Shown one piece after another: positions 1 to 11,719 of a stretch of DNA of 64,000 bases. Both the position numbers and the translations under genes were made by a program. The notes beneath the pieces were generated by a model that was given only the letters and a program-made list of their open reading frames with translations, made no database searches and was not told the DNA's origin. Source of the stretch: Cymodocea nodosa (Eukaryota; Streptophyta; Magnoliopsida; Alismatales; Cymodoceaceae); the NCBI GenBank assembly GCA_036874045.1, contig CM072340.1:883001-947000 (forward strand), in the 5' to 3' direction. How positions within the stretch are numbered: the first letter of the stretch is position 1; the number at the start of each line of letters is the position of its first letter.

Positions 1-121
1 AAGAAAATGCTTCTGTACTTGCCTCAACTGCCTTGCTTTTTAACTGAACTTTTGTGTTTATCATCCAATTGATTTTCCTACCTCTGTATGTATCATTTAT
101 GTTTTAGAAAGTAGCTAGCAC

Positions 122-459
122 TAGGGATGGCGAAATGGGTTAGCATGTTGAGTTTGGATATGACATGATTATGACGCAACTCACTACATCCAATCCAAAC
201 TCAACATATTTACTAAACGTGTTGAAAAATCAAACCCAAGCATGACTTGCTTATTACACAGCTTGACCCATTTAACACATTTAACTTTACTAAACTTAAA
301 CCTGACCCATTTATTAAATAAGTTGAATAGGTCAACTTGTTTACAACTCTAATCTATTTAAATAATTAACTTGAACTCATTTATCCTTGACACAAATCCA
401 TTTAATGATGGGTTGACATGTCGGGTTGCATGGGTTGTGTTGGGAATTGCCCGCCCCTA
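122..459. mobile_element. hAT-like MITE remnant in the intron upstream of exon 913
   Basis: The block starts TAGGGATGGCGAAATGGG and ends AATTGCCCGCCCCTA, imperfect terminal inverted repeats of the TAGGGGTGGC type common to plant hAT elements. The inside is AT-rich and non-coding. The flanking 8-mers (GCTAGCAC and GTTCATAC) match at only four positions, so a target-site duplication is not convincing. The right end was later caught in a 140-bp tandem duplication. Confidence 0.5.
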
Positions 460-689
460 GTTCATACAAATCATATAAATTAATGTGCTACAGATGGCAT
501 ACAATTGGCAATGAGGTGGATACTTTCCTTGACAAAAAGTGCATTTGACGGGTTGACATGTCAGGTTGCATGGGTTGTGTTGCGAATTGCCCACCCCTAG
601 TTCATACAAATCATATAAATTAATGTGCTACAGATGGCATACAATTGGCAATGAGGTGGATACTTTCCTTGACAAAAAGTGCATTTTTA
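410..689. repeat. 140-bp tandem duplication
   Basis: Two nearly identical direct copies, 410-549 and 550-689, each beginning GGGTTGACATGTC and ending GACAAAAAGTGCATTT. They differ at only a few positions, so the duplication is recent relative to other repeats here. It covers the right end of the hAT-like MITE plus about 90 bp of flank, and lies in an intron. Confidence 0.9.
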
Positions 690-912
690 TTTTATATTGA
701 GGTTTGTATTTCTTCAACAATTAGTACATTTTCATTTTATAATGAGTCTTGCATTTTATAGTTTGAATACAATGAATCATTCTACATATCATGGCAAGCA
801 ATCAAAACAATTAAATATTGCATCCTTCCACTGAAATTAGCCACCAACTTATGACTTTATTAATTCTTCGTTAACTCTTCTGTTGTACAAATATAACTCA
901 TGCTGACTTCAG

Positions 913-3482
913 GTAGAGAAGGCTTTCAGAGAAGGGACAGCCCGCCAAAATGCACATAGTACATTTGTCTGTTTGGCCCTTAAATTGTTAGAAGAACGTG
1001 TTCATGTTGCTTGCAAAGAAATAATTACATTAGAGAAGCAGGCAAGTTAATTTAGCAAACTCTTTGCTCAACAATACTGTTTAAAGATACGTAAAATTTA
1101 ACCTTTATGGATCTCCCTTCTGAATTTCTTCACATACAGATTAAGCTTCTAGAAGAGGAAGAAAAAGAAAAACGTGAAGAAGAAGAGCGCCGAGAGAGAA
1201 AGAGAATGAAAGAACGAGAAAAGAAACTTAGAAGGAAGGAAAGATTGAAAGAAAAAGAGCGGGAGAAGAATAGAAAAGAAAGTGAATGTAGTGTGTTACT
1301 GACTGGTGTTGAAACATCACTAAGTAAATCAACCATTTATAACCATGAAGAGCTGCATAGCAGCCTTGAATCTGGGGATCCATATGGCAAGCAACTCATT
1401 GAGCCATGTGCCCCTGATATTGTTGATAAAAATTCAAGCAGCTCTGTCAGCTCCAAGAGTCATGACTTGGAAAGTGATGCTTTTCAAAATTCGCATTATA
1501 TTGGTGAAGAGTCTAATTGTATTGAAGATGCAAATGGTTCTTTCATACTAGAGAAATCAAAATCTTCTAGAAGGAAATTGAGATTGAAACAGGATTTCAT
1601 TTTCAGTCAATCTTCCAAGCAGTCTGGCAAATCTCAATTAAATATTGATGCAGACGGTCATATTCACCATGACTCATCTGAAATAAACTCAAGTGTTCAG
1701 AATTTTTCTTCATTCAGGTGCCATAGTGGAGTAAATAGGCATTCCAGAAGTAGCATGCAGCGAACAGTACCACGAAATTGTGCCCTAAAAAATGGAGACA
1801 AGTTACATGGTTCCAAGAATAGGATCCCTGAAGGTTATGACTACAATTCTTGTAGCTGCAACCACCATGCTGATGTTGGATCAGCGGACACCTATCATGT
1901 ATCTCTTGCCAGACCAGGGTGGGAGATTAGAACTTGCAGGGGACAGTCAACATCAGATTCATACAGGCAATTGTGTAGTAGTGGTAAGTACAATCGTGGA
2001 TGTCATTCAACTGATGATCCTGTTATTTCAAAAGGAAAACCTGGGACAGTCAATAGCCATTTAAGCAAGTCTGTTCTTCATATGAAGAAAGTCTGGGAGC
2101 CTACAGATTCACGAAAAAAGTTCACCAAAAATGCTTCTGATAATGACATCTCATCAAGATCTTTTCAGGTTGATTCCTCAGAAAGTGTTGGACAGAATAC
2201 AACAAAAAAGGGATGTCAACAAACTCATGATGCATCGCCAGCATCTAATGGTTACTGTTCACCTGGTGATTATAAAAACTCAACAGAAACTATTGCCTTA
2301 GGGGACTGTGTAGGTATTTCTAATATCTCAAATACCATTAGGGATAATGTTTGCTATGATAATCTTGGCGATGGAAAAATGCCCTGTCACTATTCCAAAA
2401 ACGGTGATGTGGATAAATCTGATTCATGTTCAGTTGGTAGTGCTTTCCCCAAAACTAACAGATGCGATACTCTAACGAGCCCATCAAATTCTGATAATTG
2501 TTCATGTCTTAGTGAGGTAGACAGCAGTTCTAGTTCCTGTAGCGCACATAACACAGAATCTTCATCCATCTCAGATTCAGAAGATGCTTGCCAGCAATCA
2601 CTGGGAAGAGAGATCTCAAGAAGCAATGATATTACTCTTAATTCGTGCCAAGATTGTGGGACAGAAGACAAGTGTAAAATAGATTCATCAGTTTCAGTCT
2701 CAAACGGTATGGCTACTGGAATCTCTGTTTCTGCTACGTGTGCAGGAGTTGACATCATAAATAGCAAGCCAACACAGAGGGCTCATATCTCTGATGCCAG
2801 TCGACATGGGTTTGAGACAGTTTCAAGACAGCAACAGATGCTCCCAATTCATAACAGCAGTTTTCATGTGTCATACTATCCTGCACCATCTATGTCATAT
2901 GAAAATCAGGTCCAGCCTTCGTGGTCAGCCATTCCCACCAATAGAATCATTTCATTTGCACCTCACCAATTCATATGTCCACACCCTCTTGGTTATGACT
3001 TACCAGCAAGCGGACCGTTAGATTTCTCCATGCAGTACAACAGTGTACAACCTCTAACAACAGGAATCCTTAATGCAGTCCAGCCTTCCACATGTCAGAC
3101 TGTAAACAATGTTAATGTTGTGAAGTTTGACGAGCAGAAAAGGGACTCCCAAATGAATGTTAGTCCACAAGCAAGTGGAATATGTTACTTGACGAAAACA
3201 AATAATGTTGTTGAAAGATCATCAACTCCGAATGGGCAATCCTCACAGAAGTCACGGTCGGGCAAAAAATGTGATAATGTCGACTCTGCTGGTCAATCAC
3301 ATAAGACATCGTTTTCCTTATTTCATTCTGGTGGTCCTGTGGCCTCAGGAAACAGTGTGGATCTTTTACCATTGAAAAATAAAACTGTGCAAGAAATGCA
3401 GACTAAAAATACCATCGACGAGACAACTGTCGAGGAATATAGCTTGTTTGCATCTAGCGGCGGTATATTTTCATTCTTCTGA
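913..3482 (+). CDS. NST1-like plant-specific charged protein, 3' end of gene
   Basis: Last two exons of a gene whose 5' part lies outside the window. Exon 913-1041 (43 codons, after a TTCAG acceptor) encodes a helix containing KLLEERVHVACKEIITLEKQ. Exon 1140-3482 (780 codons plus TGA) opens with a dense Lys/Glu/Arg coiled-coil or nuclear-localisation stretch over its first ~50 codons, then a long Ser/Asn-rich, low-complexity, probably disordered region, and ends in EEYSLFASSGGIFSFF. This arrangement is that of a plant family usually annotated stress response NST1-like; its biochemical role is not established. The intron 1042-1139 begins GCAAGT and ends CATACAG, so it is a GC-AG intron; the ATG at 1107 is intronic and not a start. 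Codons are intact throughout. Family identity rests on remembered sequence resemblance. Confidence 0.8.
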
Positions 3483-6400
3483 TGCGCTTGGAGAGAAAAG
3501 GGTGTAAGAATGGTATGTATTCTTCATAAGAAAGGGTTGTTGATATTATTGCTTTGCGACTACGTTGGTTGTGAAAGATTGTGCATTCACAAGTTGATAA
3601 AAATAAACTTTTCAAGCATTCGTTTTATTCAATTATGCTTTCCAGTTGCACCTTCGCAGTATCAGCAAGGGTACTTGTTTTCCCTTCCATAGAATATCTT
3701 CTTCATTATGAATGAATTTTTATCTAAAACTAGTCATTCCATCAAATAATTGTCTGAGGTACCCTTGTTTGTAGTTTTAATGTGCATTTTATGACATTGT
3801 TTTACCATCACGCGGTGGTTTTAACCTCCCCTGTTTTTCTCCTATTAGTTACTACATAACGTGCATGTTCATACCACAAAAATGTTTCTGTAGGTTATTG
3901 GTCTTTCTCATCTTTTCTTGGAATTCCGAGCTGTGAATGTGTTTTACCTTGATCCTATTGCACATATGTTGTAGCTGCATTTTTAATCACCTGTTCTTTA
4001 ATCAGTGTCATGTGGTCGTTTTAACTTAATATATCTCGTGGATATTCGAATCCATGCAAAGTCACTGTTGTTGTTAAAGAAAAACTTACATGCTGATACT
4101 GCAAAAAAGGTTCTGCAGGTAGTTGGTCATTCTCTTTTTTTAGTGTAATTCTGAGCGGTGAATGTGCTGCTCTACCAGCATATATCGTATCTGCACTTTT
4201 ATTCACTTGTCCTTCAATAAGTCAGTTTCTGTATCTCTCCCTCAGATTTATCGATTGATTGAATGAATGATCAGGATCAATTTTCTTAGGATGCATGATT
4301 TACATTCGTAGATCACACTAGTAAATGTGTTGCCATTGTTATAGAATGCTGGTGTGATGGTGTTCGGAAGTGGGGGTGCGTGAGATGTTCGCAGGGGTGT
4401 TAGGAGGCTAGCTCGGCGATGATGCTGCGTTGGGCTGTTTTTTCTTTTGAATGACAAGGTAGTGTAGAATTCGTGATAAATAAATAAGATACTTGACAAT
4501 GAGATCCATTGATAAGCCCTTGGCTGGTTACGCTGGTACTGGGTTAATTTGAATTAGGCATTGATTGCAACATCTTATGATGCGCAAAGTCCTCTTCACC
4601 GCTAGTTTGTTACTAACAAAATAGTGGGAAAAAAAATTATGCCTTTCAAATATGACATGAATGCAATATAAAACTTACCAATAATATTTTTAAAATTATT
4701 GGAATCCGATTTTGAACATACTTAAAGTCATAATCTTAATATGTGTTATTAAGAATTTTATTTTGATGATATATATTTTACTTAGTTTAAAAATAGGTCT
4801 AAATAAGTTTAAGTATATATAACTCTTTTAAAGTAAGGATTTAAAAGAAAAATTTTATATTTTTCTAGAAAGAGTATTCTTAATGGATTTACAACAAGAG
4901 AATGTAAGATATCATTCAATGACATAATGAACATGAGTATTTTGAAATTCAAAAGAATATGAGATTATGAAATTATGGAAATAGTGGATGAACGTGGAAT
5001 TTCAATTAGACTACTATAGATAGGAAATACAAGTTGTACTTTAATGAATTTCAATCTAGTATACGAATAATCACTTACACCATACAAAATTAATCTAAAG
5101 AGTTGAACATTAAAAGAAATCAATGTTGAAGATTAACAAGGAATTTAGAAACATAAGGTTTCAACAGTTGCTGAGGAAAAACTTAAAGAAAGAAAGGTGA
5201 GAAGTTTCATATAGTAAATTAGAATATCAAAAGGTGTAAGTTTTCTATATAATTATTTTTATTACTCAAGAGTAAATTTCAAAAGTATTATAAATTATGC
5301 CTTGTTGTAATAAGTTATAAAAATCATGTGTATAATAGATAAAGTATTTAGAAAAGACTTTACAATATATTTTGTGGGATTTAACGTCTAAATTTTTTAA
5401 GTGATAATTCACCTTTGTTTTTGTGAAGTTATTTTCAATCTTCACTCTTATGTGAGTCTGCCGTATAGATAATTTTCTTCTATATATTTTTATCAACGAT
5501 CATATCTTTTGTCAAATTACATAAATTTAGATTTTCTTTAGAATTCTTAACCAAGTAGTTTTGAATCTATTATCTATATCTATTTTTAAAAATTTCTCCT
5601 ATATTAATAAATTCTCTCCTTCTGATAAAATATTTCTTTCTTTCTTTCCTTCTTAAAGATATAAAAAAACCACTTAAACTAATTTTCTTTTATTTTACAT
5701 TTATTTGCTGCGACTCTTATTTTATTTCTAATAATATCTTTTTTTAACTTACATGGTGTCAAGAGTCGTTCCAACAACTCGTACATGGTGGCGTACGCCC
5801 GACAAAGCACGACGTCTAAACAAGCGAATTAACTATTTATTATTTATTATTTATTATTCTCCCCGTCAACGTTCCCCGAACACAAACACGCGCGCCATCC
5901 ATTCATGTACGATATACATTTGAGATTAAATAAAATAATACAGATTCCTTTTTTATTTTATCTTGGTGGATTCCTAACTAGCACCTTAAATTCAAGATTC
6001 CTTGCGTAACCGTACATGTTTCTTGACCAATAATTTACTTTTAAAATTTTCAAATATTTATTAATTAGTTAATCTATAATTTAAGGTAGCTATACCATGT
6101 ATGGTAACTTTCAAATTAATTAATCTATAAAATTCTACCATTCATCTGTAATCGTTTTTTTTTTTTTGCCCGTGGAGTACCAGCCTTACTCGTTTATGTA
6201 CCGAGGCCGAGGTAGATAACTCGCAAAATAAGAGGTGTAAAATGAGACTTTTATTACTTAAGTGAACCTTCGGGTTTTCTAAATAAATTAAAAGATTTAA
6301 AAGCAAAAATTAAGGGCTCCAAATAGATGAACCTTGCGTGATCCGTTTAACTAAATCCGATTGTCGCCCTTGCAACTATAAGATTAAATAATAATAATAA

Positions 6401-6514
6401 TAATAATAATGATATCCTTCGTCCTGGGACTTCTGTCGTTCCTCATCAAACCACCAAGAACTTTCTAAAAATTAACTCAGTTGTTTAACCGAATTAATTA
6501 ATCCAAAAATTTTG
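3483..6514. other. 3' UTR then gene-free AT-rich intergenic DNA
   Basis: The first 200-250 bp should be the 3' UTR of the NST1-like gene; GATAAAAATAAAC near 3595 is a possible polyadenylation signal. Beyond that I see no supported ORF, RNA gene or clear transposon end. Simple repeats include a (TTAT)n run near 5836-5858 and an (ATA)n run near 6388-6410. Confidence 0.6.
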
Positions 6515-6925
6515 TCACGAGAAGTTTCCTTTGATAATGATATTTTTGTACTAATTCAATTTGAATTCTGATAAGAGTTAGGAATATCATCATTTCTGGT
6601 TAACAATTCACATCTGAGTTACGAGAAGTTTCATTGATAATGATATTTTCGCATTAATTTAATTTAAATTCTGATAAGAGATAAGAATATTATTATTTCT
6701 GGTTAATAATTCATATCGGAGTTGGAAGAAATTTCCTTGATAATGACATTTTCGCGTCAATTCAATTTGGATTCTGATAAGAGGTGTGGATATCTTTATT
6801 TCTGGTTAACAATTCTCACATCGGAGATACCAGAAGTTTCTTTGACAATGATATTTTTTGCGTTAATCTATGGAGTTAAAGAGTATCATTATTTGTAGTT
6901 AATTAAACTATTACAATTCTTTGGT
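6515..6925. repeat. Four-copy ~103-bp tandem repeat
   Basis: A recognisable core, GAAGTTTCCTTTGATAATGA and variants, recurs with TTGATAATGA at 6531, 6634, 6737 and 6842 (the last as TTGACAATGA), giving spacings of 103, 103 and 105. Each unit also carries AATTCTGATAAGAG and ATTTCTGGTTAACAATTC. Copies have diverged by point changes, and the fourth is degraded at its 3' side. No ORF runs through the units. Confidence 0.85.
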
Positions 6926-7762
6926 AGTTCCTGCAGGGTTCTTTTTCCCAAATCAAATAATATTTTGGATTATATTTATAATTAAATTTTATTATATCAA
7001 GGAACTTTAAAATTAAAAGAAAAAATTAACTACACTAGAAAATAATAATATCATAATCAAATGGGACAGAAGATATACAAGGTTCGGTTGCAGGTGGATA
7101 CAGCGTAAAGGATGACGTTATCATCTTTTTTTTTTTAGGAAGTTATTAATTAAACTAAATAGCTCCAGCTATGCGGGGAGGATGACCTCATCCATTCCAA
7201 TTAAATTTTTTTTTTCTCAATGTTATTTATCGGTTCCTTTGTATTTCCCTTCTCAGCGCTTGCTTTATTTCATTTTTTTCATCTTTTGAATAGTTCAGAC
7301 CTTATTTGTTCTGTTTGTGTTAATTATAATTTTATAATTAAAATTATCTCCTTTAATACATCCACATTATTATTATTATTATTTTCTTAAACCCGAAGCA
7401 GGCGTCGTGGAAGCAACCCAATCCACCTCAGTACGCAACTTCTCCGTCCGGCCCCAGCAAGAAATCCTCCCTTGCAAGGTAAGATTTTTCGTACATTTTC
7501 TTATTATTTGTAATTTATTTTAAATTTATAAGTATTTTAAAGATAAATATGTATTAATTTATTCTAATATCATGAGAAATAATTTATTACCGTGAAAAGT
7601 TTCAATTAGCATGAGTTTTGTAATATGTTCTGATCCGATCGTCTTCAAATCCGCCACCGCCTCCGCCTCCGCCGTCCATCCTCTAAAACCACCACGCTTC
7701 TGGCTCTTCGCAACTTCGCCCCTACCTCTCTCTCTTGCTCTCTCCTTCCGAGGTCGATCGAC
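6926..7762 (+). promoter_or_regulatory. Upstream region and likely spliced 5' UTR of the TMEM45-like gene
   Basis: AT-rich DNA with an (ATT)n run near 7368-7384 gives way to CG-richer, CT-rich sequence from about 7390. TTGCAAGGTAAGATTTTT near 7472-7490 is a good donor, and CCTTCCGAG just before 7753 or TTAGCATGAG near 7613 could be the acceptor, so a short 5' UTR intron is plausible. Transcript data would decide. Confidence 0.35.
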
Positions 7763-8749
7763 ATGGGAACGATGGTCGGGCACGTCGGGCCGGGGCTGGG
7801 CTTCTTCGCCGTCGGGCTGTGGCATCTCGTCAACCACATCAGACTTTACTGCGAGAACCCAAGAACCTACGCCTCCCTCCCATGGTTCCCCTCTTCCGTC
7901 ATCTCCCGACACCTCGAACTCTACCTCATCATGATCGGAAGCTGCATCTCCATCGCCATGGAGCTCTTCATCGGCCCCCGAAACCACCAGCCCCTCGACC
8001 CCTCCGACTGGTCCATCCCCTCCAACCACCTCCATAACTTTGAGCATGCGTCTATCTCCCTCACCTTTCTCTCCTACGCCGCCTTCGCCCTCGTTCTCGA
8101 CAAGACCAAGCCCGGCGCCGCCTACGCCCTCGCCCAACTCCTCGCCGCCGCCGCCTTCTCCCAGCAGCTTCTCATGTTCCACCTCCACTCCACCGACCAC
8201 ATGGGCGTGGAGGGGCACTACCACTGGCTCCTGCAACTCGTCATCGCCGTGTCGCTCCTCACCACCCTCATGGGCATCAGTTACGACCGTAGCTTCGTCG
8301 TCGGCTTCGTGAGGTCGGCGAGCATCGTGTTCCAAGGGGTCTGGCTTGTGGTCATGGGCGTCATGCTGTGGACTCCGGGATTCATACCCAAGGGCTGTTT
8401 CATGAAGGACGAGGACGGCCACTGGGTGGTCCGGTGCCATAAGGACGCCGCCCTGCATCGGGCCAAGTCCATGGTGAACATCGAGTTCAGCTGGTACTTG
8501 GTCGGAACCGTCGCGATGGTGACGGGCGTCTACCTCTTCATGGCAAGAAGGTGGCACCCATATTCCGATGTGCCGGAGTACGTGCCGTTGAGCCAGGAGA
8601 CGACCTCCGCTTCCTCCACGACGTCGGAAAAAGGCGACGACAATGAGGAGACGGATAACACCACCGGAGACGTCGACGTGGAGTCGCAGAGGAACAAGGC
8701 CAAGCTTGTGGAGATACGGGGCTTTTCTCCCATGGATTTGGAAAGGTAA
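7763..8749 (+). CDS. TMEM45/DUF716 family multi-pass membrane protein
   Basis: Intact single-exon 328-aa protein. About seven hydrophobic segments (roughly residues 8-24, 51-71, 93-113, 118-140, 154-173, 184-204, 242-261) and the family's His-rich signature, FHLHSTDHMGVEGHYHW at residues 139-155, identify a TMEM45/DUF716 protein. Plant members are predicted endomembrane or plasma-membrane proteins with no settled biochemical function. The C-terminal ~60 residues are a hydrophilic, acidic and Ser/Thr-rich tail. The ATG at 7763 is chosen because the protein then begins MGTMVGHVGPGLGFF, as expected for the family; no better upstream in-frame start was found. The CDS is very GC-rich at third positions, unlike the AT-rich flanks. 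A 28-base poly(A) tract near 8850-8877 lies in the presumed 3' UTR. Confidence 0.93.
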   Translation: MGTMVGHVGPGLGFFAVGLWHLVNHIRLYCENPRTYASLPWFPSSVISRHLELYLIMIGSCISIAMELFIGPRNHQPLDPSDWSIPSNHLHNFEHASISLTFLSYAAFALVLDKTKPGAAYALAQLLAAAAFSQQLLMFHLHSTDHMGVEGHYHWLLQLVIAVSLLTTLMGISYDRSFVVGFVRSASIVFQGVWLVVMGVMLWTPGFIPKGCFMKDEDGHWVVRCHKDAALHRAKSMVNIEFSWYLVGTVAMVTGVYLFMARRWHPYSDVPEYVPLSQETTSASSTTSEKGDDNEETDNTTGDVDVESQRNKAKLVEIRGFSPMDLER

Positions 8750-10684
8750 GACGAGAACAACACGACGGCCCACCGCATGCAACGACGGCGAGAAGCCAGG
8801 TTGAGGTCCAGATGTCTGAATCCTGAACAGCACGTGACGTGAAATATGATTTTAAAAAAAAAAAAAAAAAAAAAAACCTCCTTATGGTCTGAACGCGTTG
8901 TATGCTTGTCGTTGTTGGTCAAAGTCAAAGACAAATCAATTAGTACTGATGTAAGTAATTTCAGCATCATCTATAACTAAACTTAGATTATGTTTATTGT
9001 AAATTAATTTAATATTTTATCTTAATATGTTTTCTTATTTATTTATTTTTAATATTTTATATACACCAATTAATTTACATCGTGAATTTAAATCTATTCT
9101 TATATCATGCAAGCAGTGTTTTTAAAAGTTTAAGATATTTTTTGCTTCGAATTGAAATGAAAAAGAATTTTCTAGTACACCATTCAAAGGTCGTTTTCAA
9201 TGCACGTATTTTCTTGTTCCTTGGGTATTTGAGTGATTTTTTTAATTATTAAATGAAATAATACGGTTTTAAACAATTTAAACTCTCGTGATCGTCTTTT
9301 TTTTTAAATTTTTACTTGATGATCTTGTGAGTGCCGATAACATTTTTACTTCAAAATATTTTAAATCATCGATTGGGCGAGTCAAAATTAAAAAGAAAGA
9401 TTAGTACGAGCGTAGGTTCTGCAAAACGTGCTCATATGAACATAAACTCAAAGTTGTATGAGTAAAAGTAAAAAATAAAAGATATATGAGACGCATCTGT
9501 ACAAATAAGAGACGTAATGAAATGCTCAGAAGATGTTGTATTTTACCCATTTTTATTATCTTAAATTAAAATATATTTCAATTAAGGTTACCTATTTTTC
9601 TTGGATAAAATTCTTACCTTATGATTATATTCTTCAACAAAAATAACGATATCACACACCTCATTTAAACTGATCGAATTTCTCACCAGCCTTCCACTAT
9701 ATTTATTCTCACCAACCTTGTTTTGTTCTTTCATTCTGAAATGAATCTATTGTATCTTCTCTTTACGGTTATGGTTTTATAGCTAGAGTTATTATTATTA
9801 TTATTTTATCTTGCAAAAAAGATATTATTATTAGAGATTCCAAACACATGATAAAATTTTGCACACAAATCGAACGTGTATTCATCATCGATCTAAAGGT
9901 TTTAAATTCCACCAATTTTTGTTGAATTTCAACCATCGATTTTAAAACGAAAATGTCGACGAATGTAACTCGAATGAAATTACAAATTAGTAAATAATAG
10001 ATTACGTCATAGATTGACTAATTGTACAGATGGACTTTAATTTAAAAGATTAATTAAATAAAAAGGATATATGCCACCAGCAGGAACAATTTCTTGTTTT
10101 CTAAAAGGAGGTTTGATTTGTAAGGAATATTAAGATCCGTATCTGACGTACGTTAATTAAACCACTATTTTCAAGTACGATGATTTTGAGAGAATCGTGG
10201 TTTATTTTTTTCAAACACAAACGATATTTATTGGTGTAATTAATTAATATCTACGGCAAACAAACACAAATCGAAAACTGAATTCACAAAGCCCATCGAG
10301 CCGTCTATTGGGTTGGGCCGATCTATTATGGATAAATCACTGCACCCACGTCAGCTGGGTCTGTTGCGGTCCATAACCGAAATCATCGGTTACATTTCTG
10401 TTATAACAAACACCGCAATATGTATTTTTACGAATGACCCCCCCAAAAAAAAATCTAACATTACAAGAACAAACGGGGAAAAAATACTGCACCTACGGTT
10501 TTTATGGATGTTTGGTCATGATATTACATGAAAAGAAAATCTTCATTATTGATACTTATGAATCGCTCTTACGGTCACAAATATCATGAATCACATAATT
10601 TTCATCAATTTTATTTATACAGATATAGTGTAAATCTTATTTACACATACATATTGTAAATTACATAATCTATTTCTACACTTA
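8750..10684. other. 3' flank and gene-free AT-rich intergenic DNA
   Basis: After the presumed 3' UTR the sequence is AT-rich with stops in all frames. A (TTA)n run lies near 9789-9806. A small less AT-rich patch at 10270-10450 has no convincing coding potential. No RNA gene recognised. Confidence 0.6.
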
Positions 10685-11326
10685 AGAGGTGTTTGTATAT
10701 TTAAAAAACAATGAAAAATGTTGAAAAAGAAAACGACAAAAAATGTTTTACCATTTTTTAAGTATTTGTATACTAAATGATTTTTCATCGTTTTCTCTCG
10801 ATATATATAAGAAAAAATTTCTTTTATTTTTTAATATTTTGATCTTTGAAACTGATAAAAAATGAAAGAAAAGAAAATATGAATTATCACAAAATATATT
10901 AAAAATATGTAATTTTGATATAGAAATTATTTATCTTTAATAGATAAAAATTAATATTACGAAAGATATGTGGAATAATAAAAATATATGAAATGTATTT
11001 TATGATATAACAATTATCACAAATGACTCTATTTTATATTATCTATAATAAATTTTGTTATTCTAAATCTTGTAGATACATATAAAAAATATTTAGTTTA
11101 TTAATTTTAACATTTTTATTTTATTAATAAATATATATTTTTTATATTTTATAATTTTTCATCATTTTCTATTCTATGTATAAATACATATATTTTAAAT
11201 TTTATTATTTTCTATTATGTACATAAATATCTTAATTTTCTACTAATTTATTATTATTTTCCTTCTCATCATTTTCTATGATATATATATATATTTTTCA
11301 TCATTTTCTACTATACAAACACTCTT
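10685..11326. mobile_element. Internally deleted PIF/Harbinger element (Tourist-like), 642 bp
   Basis: Ends are AGAGGTGTTTGTATA and TATACAAACACTCTT, near-matching inverted repeats, flanked by TTA on both sides (10682-10684 and 11327-11329), the classic PIF/Harbinger target-site duplication. Inside, around 10895-10960, is a short stretch resembling the transposase (Cys-Asn-Phe-Asp-Ile region). The 3' half matches the end of the transposase element at 37.9-39.5 kb, so this is probably a deletion derivative of that family. Confidence 0.8.
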
Positions 11327-11719
11327 TTAATAGTCTTCACTTGCACTGACTTATAGAAAAAGTACTTGTAATCATTTATAGTTAAAAATATTGTAAATGC
11401 TTGTTTTGTAATTTAAATACATAAATTTAAAATATTTTAACATTGATAGATTTTAAATCAGTATATTTCAATTATAAGATAAATATTTATAATATTTTTA
11501 ATCTTACCGTACTGAGCTCCTTTGTAATTAAATTATCAAAGATAAGACCTGCTCATTCAACTATTTCCAAAGAAGTTCCACCGTAACATCACGAAGAACA
11601 AGATACAACTTTCTAAAAATTTAACCAGTCTTTGATCTTATCAAATTCATCCATCAATCAATAATTCTGATACCATTAAACCCTAGAATTCCACAGGTGG
11701 ATTCCCCTGCTCGTCGTGA
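11327..11719. other. 3' flank of the MTP gene
   Basis: Non-coding. Presumed to include the 3' UTR of the minus-strand MTP gene; no clear polyadenylation signal was singled out. Confidence 0.4.

Noticed and set aside
1107..1139. ATG at 1107 as start of the NST1-like protein
   Set aside because: It lies in an intron: the upstream exon 913-1041 encodes the conserved family helix and joins in frame at 1140.
6515..6925. CRISPR-like array
   Set aside because: Repeats are contiguous ~103-bp units with no spacers, in a plant nuclear context.
7559..8833. 424-codon ORF antisense to the TMEM45-like gene
   Set aside because: A by-product of high GC third positions on the sense strand; its translation is His/Gly/Glu-rich with no family features.
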